Assembly (NCBI GenBank): GCA_002455255.1
Contig: DKKL01000040.1
Coordinates: 61,071 to 73,266 of the forward strand
DNA from: Candidatus Tepidiaquacellales bacterium UBA6667
Lineage (GTDB): Bacteria > Bacteroidota > Ignavibacteria > Tepidaquicellales > Tepidaquicellaceae
Length of the DNA: 12,196 nt
Reading direction: 5' to 3'
Under the pieces are notes generated by a model. That model had not been told where the DNA came from and made no database searches. It saw only the letters and a list, made by a program, of their open reading frames with translations. Both the position numbers and the translations under genes were made by a program. This document shows positions 7,219-12,196 of this stretch, piece by piece. How positions within the stretch are numbered: position 1 is the first letter of the stretch; every line of letters begins with the position of its first letter.

Positions 7219-7220
7219 AT

Positions 7221-7253
7221 ATGAACCTAAAAATTAAAAGAATAAATCAGTAA
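7221..7253 (+). other. Apparent native 5' end of dut, interrupted by an in-frame TAA
   Basis: An ATG at 7221 lies in the same frame as the dUTPase body. It opens MNLKIKRINQ, a typical dUTPase beginning, but codon 11 (7251-7253) is TAA. The frame then continues with IKNPFPEYKTEHSAG straight into the conserved AGMDL motif. From 7221 to the stop at 7658 the frame has 145 codons, the normal dUTPase length. The conserved N-terminal strand is therefore encoded but split by a stop. A true nonsense mutation, a base-call error, readthrough or re-initiation are all possible. Confidence 0.75.
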
Positions 7254-7298
7254 ATAAAGAATCCGTTTCCTGAATATAAAACAGAACATTCGGCAGGA

Positions 7299-7658
7299 AT
7301 GGATTTAACCTCTGCAGAAAAAACAGTATTAAAAAAAGGTGAAAGTAAATTAATAGGCACAAATTTCATAATAGAACTTGAAGACGGGTATGAAGCTCAG
7401 GTAAGACCGAGAAGTGGGCTTGCTTTAAAAAACAAAATAACCGTTTTAAATTCACCAGGAACAATTGATGCGGATTACAGAGGTGAAGTTAAAGTATTAC
7501 TTATAAATTTTGGAGAAGCAGATTTTGAAATTAATATCGGAGACAGGATTGCACAAATTATAATTTCAAAATATTCCAAAGCAAAGATTATTGAAGTTAC
7601 TGAACTAACAGAAACCGTGAGAGGTTCCGGCGGTTATGGAAGTACGGGTTTAAAATAA
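7299..7658 (+). CDS. dut: dUTP diphosphatase (dUTPase), 5' end disrupted
   Basis: This trimeric enzyme hydrolyses dUTP to dUMP and pyrophosphate, keeping uracil out of DNA and feeding dTMP synthesis. All five family motifs are encoded: AGMDL (just before and at this start), RPRSGLALK (about 37-45), NSPGTIDADYRGE (about 51-63), GDRIAQ (about 81-86) and the C-terminal RGSGGYGSTG (about 108-117), where Tyr replaces the usual Phe. The first available ATG (7299) falls inside motif 1 and gives only 119 aa. The usual 145 aa require the 7221 ATG and reading through TAA at 7251. No ATG, GTG or TTG codon exists between 7254 and 7298. The intact motifs suggest that selection still acts on it. The RsmI-like gene follows after 3 nt. 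Confidence 0.88.
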   Translation: MDLTSAEKTVLKKGESKLIGTNFIIELEDGYEAQVRPRSGLALKNKITVLNSPGTIDADYRGEVKVLLINFGEADFEINIGDRIAQIIISKYSKAKIIEVTELTETVRGSGGYGSTGLK

Positions 7659-7661
7659 AAA

Positions 7662-8360
7662 ATGTCAGAAGGAATTTTAAATATAGTTACTACTCCTATC
7701 GGAAATTATGCTGATATGACTTTACGTGCATTGAGAATTCTAAAAGAATCTGATTATATAATTTGTGAAGAATATAAAGAGGCAAATAAACTATTAAAAT
7801 TTTTTGAACTGGATAAAGAACTTTTCAGAATTAATGAGCATAATGAAGAAAATATTGATGAAGAAATTATTAATAATCTTTTGACAGGTAAAAAAATCTC
7901 ACTAATAAGCGATGGGGGTACTCCCCTGTTTGCAGATCCGGGAAATTACCTCTTACATAGATGCATTGAATTAAATATAAAAGTTGATTTTATTGGTGGT
8001 GCAAATTCTGTATTAACTGCTGTAGTTTTGTGTGGGTTTAATATTTCAAGATTCAGATTCGTCGGATTTTTATCCCCAAAAAATGATATAAGAAAAAAAG
8101 AACTTGATAAACTAAAATTTGAAGACAGAGTATTAATAATACTGGATGCACCTTACAGACTTATACAAATGATAACAGATTTAAAAAATATAATGCCGGA
8201 AAGAAATATTTTTCTCGGTTGTAATCTGACTTCTAATGATGAGAAACAATTCAGAGGAACTGCCGAGAATATATTGAATTTATTGGAAGAAAATTACAAA
8301 GCAGAATTTGTTTTAATTTTAGATAAAATTAATTCTAAAAAAAATGATAACAATATTTGA
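7662..8360 (+). CDS. rsmI: RsmI-like SAM-dependent methyltransferase (divergent, short)
   Basis: This is a tetrapyrrole-methylase-fold enzyme related to RsmI, which 2'-O-methylates cytidine 1402 of 16S rRNA. Supporting motifs are TTPIGNYADMTLRAL (10-24), NEHNEE (58-63), SDGGTPLFADPG (83-94) and the FRFVGFL..K segment. It departs from canonical RsmI at three signatures: CEEYKEANKLL (35-45) instead of CEDTR...LL, GGANSVLTA (112-120) instead of PGPSA, and DAPYRL instead of ESPHRL. At 232 aa it also lacks the C-terminal domain of the usual 280-290 aa proteins. It may be a lineage-specific RsmI or a related methyltransferase with another target. It starts 3 nt after dut and overlaps corA by 17 nt. 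Confidence 0.75.
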   Translation: MSEGILNIVTTPIGNYADMTLRALRILKESDYIICEEYKEANKLLKFFELDKELFRINEHNEENIDEEIINNLLTGKKISLISDGGTPLFADPGNYLLHRCIELNIKVDFIGGANSVLTAVVLCGFNISRFRFVGFLSPKNDIRKKELDKLKFEDRVLIILDAPYRLIQMITDLKNIMPERNIFLGCNLTSNDEKQFRGTAENILNLLEENYKAEFVLILDKINSKKNDNNI

Positions 8361-9348
8361 GTATAACAATATAAATGGATGTATTCAGGTTGAAGATAAC
8401 AGTCTTAAAGCTTGGGACAGAAATGGTAACGATATAGTGTGGATTGATATACAGGATGAATCAAGCGAAACGATTGCGGCTTTTCTAAAAAATAATTTCA
8501 ATTTCCACCCTCTTGTTGTTGAAGATGCATCAAAATATTCAGATGTAAATAAAAAATATCATTTACCAAAAGTTGAAGATTTTGAGGAATATGTTTTTAT
8601 AGTTTTTAATTCTATTGAAAAAACCGGAGATGCAAAATTTAAAGTGATACCTTTAAGTTGCTTTCTCGGTCATAATTTTCTAATCACTATTCATACGGAA
8701 AAGTTAACAGAGCATATATTATTAAAACTGAAGGAAGGATATTTTAAAAACGCTATGAAAAAAGGCGTTGATTATTTTCTTCATATTATTCTGGATGAAA
8801 TTGTTGATAAATATTACCCCATTTTAGATGGATTTGAGGCAAAAATTGATTACGTTCAGGATGTTATTTTTAAAAGAAACCCAAGTAATAGAACACTTAT
8901 CGAGATAATGAATTTGAAAAAACAACTTGTCGAATTAAGACGAATTGCATTTTATCAAAAAGAGGTATTATTCAAGGTTACTCGAGGGGATATTGACCTG
9001 ATCACGGAAAGTGAATCAATTTATTACAGGAATGTTTATGACCATTTGGTGAGGGTTTCTGATTCAGTTGAAAGTTATAGAGATTTAATTACCGGATTAA
9101 TGGATTCTTATTTATCAATAGTAAATAATAGATTAAGTGAAATCACTAAAGTCCTTACAATTATAGCAACTATAGTCCTCCCCTTAAACCTAATTACAGG
9201 TGTTTATGGAATGAATCTTATAGATTTGCCTTTTGCAGATTCTCATTTAGGTTTTTATTTTGTTTTAATGTTAATGTTTATCGTGATTATGATAATGCTA
9301 TTGTGGTTTAAAAGAAAGCAATGGATTGATTTAAAACGTGAATTTTAG
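8344..9348 (+). CDS. corA: CorA-family magnesium/cobalt channel
   Basis: CorA is a pentameric inner-membrane channel that takes up Mg2+ (and Co2+/Ni2+) down the membrane potential. The 334 aa have the expected architecture: a mixed alpha/beta cytoplasmic domain (about 1-165), a long stalk helix (about 170-265) and two C-terminal membrane helices (about 268-288 and 303-323). The selectivity motif YGMN is present, with Gly-Met-Asn at 289-291. The periplasmic loop (LIDLPFADSHLG) has acidic residues, and a basic tail (WFKRKQWIDLKREF) follows. The ATG lies 17 nt inside the end of the RsmI-like gene, so dut, rsmI-like and corA form one coupled unit. The CNNM protein in the other gene run may act on the same ions in the opposite direction, which is inference only. 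Confidence 0.94.
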   Translation: MITIFEYNNINGCIQVEDNSLKAWDRNGNDIVWIDIQDESSETIAAFLKNNFNFHPLVVEDASKYSDVNKKYHLPKVEDFEEYVFIVFNSIEKTGDAKFKVIPLSCFLGHNFLITIHTEKLTEHILLKLKEGYFKNAMKKGVDYFLHIILDEIVDKYYPILDGFEAKIDYVQDVIFKRNPSNRTLIEIMNLKKQLVELRRIAFYQKEVLFKVTRGDIDLITESESIYYRNVYDHLVRVSDSVESYRDLITGLMDSYLSIVNNRLSEITKVLTIIATIVLPLNLITGVYGMNLIDLPFADSHLGFYFVLMLMFIVIMIMLLWFKRKQWIDLKREF

Positions 9349-9402
9349 ATAAAATTAATACTTTTTTCAGCATATATATCCCATTTGTCGGTTTGATTTG
9401 AA

Positions 9403-9433
9403 TTGAGTGTCGCCATAAAATTAGGTATATTTG
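9403..9433 (+). promoter_or_regulatory. Bacteroidota-type promoter overlapping the purM start region
   Basis: TTG (9403-9405), 20 nt, then TATATTTG (9426-9433) match the Bacteroidota consensus. Spacing and -7 sequence are identical to those of the promoter at 5087-5118. If the final G of the -7 box is at about -4, transcription begins at or next to 9437, the GTG that best fits as the purM start. Two alternative TTG codons (9431, 9434) lie inside or touching the -7 box. Confidence 0.55.
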
Positions 9434-9436
9434 TTG

Positions 9437-10432
9437 GTGAAAGTCAGTTATAAAAAAAGTGGTGTAGATATTGCAAAAGGTGATAAATTAGTAGATATCA
9501 TTAAACCCGTCGTTAGAAAAACTTTCACTTCAAATGTAATCAGTGGAATCGGAAATTTTGGTGCTTTTTATCAAATTCCACTAAAAAAATTCCGAAATCC
9601 TGTTTTTGTATCCTCAGTTGATGGGGTTGGAACAAAACTTAAAATTGCCTCCGAAATGGGTATTTTTAACACAATCGGAGAAGATTTAGTTAATCATTGT
9701 GTAAATGATATAGCAGTTTGCGGTGCAGTTCCAATGTATTTTATGGATTATTATGCGACAGGAAAACTTAATGTTAAAAATGCTACTGAAGTTATAAATG
9801 GTTTGGCAAAGGCATGCAAAGAAAATAATTGTTCTTTAATTGGCGGTGAAACAGCAGAAATGCCTGGTTTATATTCAGGAGAAGATTTTGATTTAGCAGG
9901 CAGTATAACAGGAATAGTTGAAAAGAAAAAGATTTTAGACAAGAAGAATGTAAAAAAAGGTGATGTATTAATAGGTTTAGAATCAACCGGACTACATACT
10001 AACGGATATTCACTTGTAAGAAAAATTTTTAATTCAAAAAAAGATTATAATAAATATTATGATGAATTTGATAATATTCTTGGGTATGAATTATTACAAA
10101 TTCACAGATCATATCTGAATATTATTCAGGATGTATCAAGCAAATTTAAAATAAATTCCATTTCTCATATTACCGGAGGCGGAATAGAAGGAAATACAAA
10201 AAGAGTAATTGGAAAAAATCAAACGCTCAATATAAACTGGAAAAGTTGGAACAGACCTGAAATTTTCAAATTAATTCAGAATAAAGGTAATGTTGATGAA
10301 AAAGATATGAGAAAGACTTTTAATCTTGGAATAGGATTGATATTTATAGTAAATAAAAATTCAGCAAATAAAATTTTTGAATATCTGATAAAGAAAAATG
10401 AATCACCATACATAATCGGAGAAATTAAATAA
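9437..10432 (+). CDS. purM: Phosphoribosylformylglycinamidine cyclo-ligase (AIR synthetase)
   Basis: PurM performs the ATP-dependent closure of the imidazole ring, converting FGAM to AIR, step five of purine synthesis. Motifs are unmistakable: YKKSGVDIAKGDKL at the N-terminus, VDGVGTKLK (about 61-69), VNDIAVCGAVPMYFMDYYATGKL, GGETAEMPGLYSGED, STGLHTNGYSLVRKI and HITGGGIEGNTKRV, then FNLGIGLIFIV. The protein is 331 aa from the GTG at 9437. No ATG is available, because an in-frame TAG at 9422 blocks extension. TTG at 9431 or 9434 would add one or two residues. I prefer GTG because the TTG codons touch the predicted -7 box and MKVSYKKSGVDI matches the family's short N-terminus. It lies 88 nt after corA with its own promoter. 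Confidence 0.95.
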   Translation: MKVSYKKSGVDIAKGDKLVDIIKPVVRKTFTSNVISGIGNFGAFYQIPLKKFRNPVFVSSVDGVGTKLKIASEMGIFNTIGEDLVNHCVNDIAVCGAVPMYFMDYYATGKLNVKNATEVINGLAKACKENNCSLIGGETAEMPGLYSGEDFDLAGSITGIVEKKKILDKKNVKKGDVLIGLESTGLHTNGYSLVRKIFNSKKDYNKYYDEFDNILGYELLQIHRSYLNIIQDVSSKFKINSISHITGGGIEGNTKRVIGKNQTLNINWKSWNRPEIFKLIQNKGNVDEKDMRKTFNLGIGLIFIVNKNSANKIFEYLIKKNESPYIIGEIK

Positions 10433-10443
10433 TTAAATATAAC

Positions 10444-10448
10444 AGGAG
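10444..10448 (+). promoter_or_regulatory. Shine-Dalgarno sequence of lat
   Basis: AGGAG lies 8 nt before the ATG at 10457. It is the best ribosome binding site in the window; most other genes here have none. This suggests lat is translated more strongly than its neighbours. It sits in the 24-nt gap after purM, so lat may be read from the purM promoter. Confidence 0.75.
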
Positions 10449-10456
10449 AATTAAAA

Positions 10457-11836
10457 ATGGAAGTATTTGAAAAAGATAAAATAGATCTTGATACAGGAAA
10501 AATTAGTGAAAATGGTTTTAAAGATGTAAAAATAAAACCTCAACACGTTCAGGATGTACTCAGAGAAAGAATGCTTGTTGATGGATTTGATGTTACTGTT
10601 GATCTTGAAAAATCACAGGGTTCTTATTTGTATGATTCGAAACATAACCGTAAACTTTTAGATTTTTTTACGTTTGTGGCTTCTAATCCTATAGGTATGA
10701 ATCACCCAAGACTCAACAATGAAGAGTTTATCGAAAGAATAGGTAAAGTTGCTTTAAACAAACCTTCTTTGTCAGATATATATGCACATGAACAGGCACA
10801 GTTTGTATATACATTTTTTAATATTGCCGTTCCTGATTATTTCAAGTATGCTTTTTTTATAGAAGGCGGAGCATTAGCAGTTGAGAATGCATTGAAAGCA
10901 GCATTCGATTGGAAAGTTCTGAAAAACTTTAAAAAAGGTTATAAAACTGAAAAAGGTCATAAAGTAATTCATTTTAAAGAAGCATTTCACGGCAGAAGCG
11001 GATATACGCTTTCACTTACAAATACAGACCCGACGAAAACGAATTATTATCCAAAATTCGATTGGCCAAGAATTACAAACCCTAAGATGAAATTCCCCAT
11101 CGAAAATCATCTTGATGATGTCATAAAACTTGAGGAAATGGCAATCAGCGAAATTAAACAGGCAATTGCTGATAACAAAGATGATATTGCTTGTATGATT
11201 TTAGAACCGATACAAGGTGAAGGTGGAGATAATCAGTTCAGAAAAGAATTTTTTGTAAAGCTCAGAGAAATATGTGATGAAAATGAAATATTGCTAATTT
11301 TAGATGAAGTTCAGACGGGAATCGCTTTAACCGGTAAATGGTGGGCACATCAGCATTATGTCCAGCCGGATTTAATTTCATTCGGTAAAAAAACACAGGT
11401 TTGTGGAGTGTTATCAACAGGAAGAGTAGATGATGTTGAAGAAAATGTTTTCAGAAAACCAAGCAGAATTAATTCTACTTGGGGTGGAAATATAGTGGAT
11501 ATGGTAAGATTCAGTGAAATTTTGAAAATCATTAACGATGAGAATTTGGTAGAAAATTGTGCAAATATGGGAAATTATTTACAAAAGAAATTGGTTGATT
11601 TAACCGGGAAATACGAAGGAATTACTTCAAATGCAAGAGGTTTAGGACTTTTTTGTGCTTTTGATTGTAAAGATGGTGAAATGAGAAATAAAGTAACTTC
11701 AAAAGCCCTCGAAAATGGACTTATGATATTAGGTTGCGGTTCTCAATCTATAAGATTCAGACCTCCAATTAACGTGACAGAATCTCAAATAGATGAGGGT
11801 ATAAATATTTTAGATGATGTTTTATCAAAAATTTAG
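10457..11836 (+). CDS. lat: L-lysine 6-aminotransferase (lysine epsilon-aminotransferase)
   Basis: This PLP enzyme moves the epsilon-amino group of L-lysine to 2-oxoglutarate, giving allysine (which cyclises to piperideine-6-carboxylate) and glutamate. It is a class III aminotransferase. The sequence closely tracks the mycobacterial Lat family: RMLVDGFD, LDFFTFVASNPIGMNHP, FIEGGALAVENALKAAFDW, AFHGRSGYTLSLTNT, FDWPRI, LEPIQGEGGD (Glu250, Glu255), LDEVQTG (Asp283, contacting the PLP ring), FGKKTQVCG (Lys311/Lys312, one of which carries PLP) and NSTWGGN. The 459 aa are complete. A strong Shine-Dalgarno precedes it and purM ends 24 nt upstream. No dehydrogenase for the aldehyde product is adjacent, so whether it serves lysine breakdown or another route is open. 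Confidence 0.95.
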   Translation: MEVFEKDKIDLDTGKISENGFKDVKIKPQHVQDVLRERMLVDGFDVTVDLEKSQGSYLYDSKHNRKLLDFFTFVASNPIGMNHPRLNNEEFIERIGKVALNKPSLSDIYAHEQAQFVYTFFNIAVPDYFKYAFFIEGGALAVENALKAAFDWKVLKNFKKGYKTEKGHKVIHFKEAFHGRSGYTLSLTNTDPTKTNYYPKFDWPRITNPKMKFPIENHLDDVIKLEEMAISEIKQAIADNKDDIACMILEPIQGEGGDNQFRKEFFVKLREICDENEILLILDEVQTGIALTGKWWAHQHYVQPDLISFGKKTQVCGVLSTGRVDDVEENVFRKPSRINSTWGGNIVDMVRFSEILKIINDENLVENCANMGNYLQKKLVDLTGKYEGITSNARGLGLFCAFDCKDGEMRNKVTSKALENGLMILGCGSQSIRFRPPINVTESQIDEGINILDDVLSKI

Positions 11837-11844
11837 TATTTTTG
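11814..11844 (+). promoter_or_regulatory. Candidate promoter of the Fur-family gene
   Basis: TATTTTTG (11837-11844) is a full match to the Bacteroidota -7 box TAnnTTTG and begins directly after the lat stop codon. Twenty nt upstream the -33 position reads ATG (11814-11816) instead of TTG, so that half is weak. The predicted start is near 11848, inside the palindrome at 11845-11861, giving a leader of about 38 nt. Confidence 0.4.
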
Positions 11845-11861
11845 TTTAAACTAAGTTTAAA
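11845..11861 (+). promoter_or_regulatory. Perfect 8-1-8 palindrome, candidate Fur-family operator
   Basis: TTTAAACTAAGTTTAAA is a perfect inverted repeat with 8-bp arms and one central base. It lies immediately after the candidate -7 box and 24 nt before the regulator's start codon. Its inner 7-1-7 layout is that of Fur/PerR boxes, and it matches the Bacillus PerR box (TTATAATNATTATAA) at five of seven positions in each arm. Binding at the transcription start would block it, so autoregulation is the natural reading. In AT-rich DNA a chance palindrome is possible. Confidence 0.45.
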
Positions 11862-11885
11862 TAAAGATAACTAAAATTTTTAAAA

Positions 11886-12196
11886 TTGATACCAGAAGAC
11901 GTAAAAAAAATATTCATAAAGTATTTAAAAGAAAACGCTCATAGGATAACTAATGAGCGTTTTTTAATTTTAGATGGTGCATTAAATATTGAAGGTCATT
12001 TTGATGCTGATGAATTATATTTTAAGCTTAAAAATGAATACATAGACGTTTCAAGAGCTACTGTTTATAAAACCCTTGAACTAATGAGCGAATGTGGAAT
12101 TCTGTATAAGCATAATTTCAAAGGTGACAGAACAAGATATGAAACTAAATATGGCAGGAATAATCATTATCATATTATTTGTGTATCATGCAAAAA
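11886..12196 (+). CDS. Fur-family transcriptional regulator (partial, cut by window end)
   Basis: The N-terminal 103 residues of a Fur-superfamily metal- or peroxide-responsive repressor are visible. HRITNERFLIL (19-29) is the first DNA-binding helix region. GHFDADELYFKL (37-48) follows, then the recognition helix SRATVYKTLELM (56-67) and the wing ending RYET (84-87). HYH (94-96) and CxxC (Cys99, Cys102) begin the metal-binding domain. His38 aligns with PerR His37. At the PerR Asp85 position there is Glu86, which favours an iron or zinc sensor over a peroxide sensor. No in-frame ATG precedes the DNA-binding region; TTG at 11886 is the only plausible start, since an in-frame TAA lies at 11868. 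A palindrome lies just upstream and a terminator-like hairpin lies inside the gene. Confidence 0.9.
   Translation, partial: MIPEDVKKIFIKYLKENAHRITNERFLILDGALNIEGHFDADELYFKLKNEYIDVSRATVYKTLELMSECGILYKHNFKGDRTRYETKYGRNNHYHIICVSCK
11932..11965 (+). terminator. Terminator-like hairpin inside the Fur-family coding sequence
   Basis: AAAACGCTCAT (11932-11942) pairs perfectly with ATGAGCGTTTT (11953-11963), an 11-bp stem around a 10-nt loop. T continues to 11965, giving six consecutive T from 11960. It has the shape of an intrinsic terminator but lies in codons 16-27 of the Fur-family gene, encoding the conserved helix NAHRITNERF. It could act as an attenuator sensitive to translation, or terminate transcripts from lat. 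Function is inferred. Confidence 0.55.

Noticed and set aside
1..12196. Mobile element, CRISPR, toxin-antitoxin or defence system
   Set aside because: No transposase, integrase, direct-repeat array, tRNA or toxin-like pair was seen. The genes are housekeeping or envelope functions with similar base composition, so no new multi-gene system is claimed.

Overview
The window is AT-rich chromosomal DNA from a member of the Bacteroidota/FCB superphylum, probably near Ignavibacteria, Melioribacter or Chlorobi. Three things point there. Two secreted proteins end in a type A type IX secretion (T9SS) sorting domain with the NPNPFNP/YPNPFNP signature. Two promoters fit the Bacteroidota form (TTG, 20-nt spacer, TATATTTG). 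Most genes also lack a Shine-Dalgarno sequence. The exact lineage is inferred; no rRNA or species-level marker is present.

Left part, minus strand (5118 down to 20): a promoter at about 5087-5118 precedes six tightly packed genes. In transcription order they are a T9SS-sorted secreted protein, nuoI (complex I ferredoxin subunit, away from the other nuo genes), a second small T9SS-sorted protein, a CNNM/CBS/CorC-HlyC membrane protein, an MlaE-type lipid transporter permease, and pyrB. The last three are separated by only 4 and 12 nt.

Right part, plus strand (5202 to 12196): a shortened purine nucleoside phosphorylase overlaps a TatD-family nuclease by 1 nt. Next come a polyproline/DUF4190-type membrane protein and a clear intrinsic terminator. 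A second cluster follows: dut (dUTPase), an RsmI-like methyltransferase and corA, with a 3-nt gap and a 17-nt overlap. Then come purM with a non-ATG start on its own promoter, lat (L-lysine 6-aminotransferase), and the 5' part of a Fur-family regulator cut by the window end.

The gene content is mostly housekeeping: pyrimidine synthesis (pyrB), purine synthesis and salvage (purM, PNP), dUTP clean-up (dut), respiration (nuoI), envelope and ion homeostasis (mlaE, CNNM, corA) and lysine metabolism (lat). I see no mobile element, CRISPR array, defence island, tRNA or rRNA, and no complete new system.

The unusual points are regulatory or small-scale. (1) The conserved dut frame has an in-frame TAA at codon 11. 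(2) A terminator sits 2 nt before that upstream ATG. (3) purM has a promoter whose predicted transcription start falls on its GTG start codon. (4) The Fur-family gene has a perfect 8-1-8 palindrome at its predicted transcription start and an 11-bp hairpin with a T-tract inside its own coding sequence.
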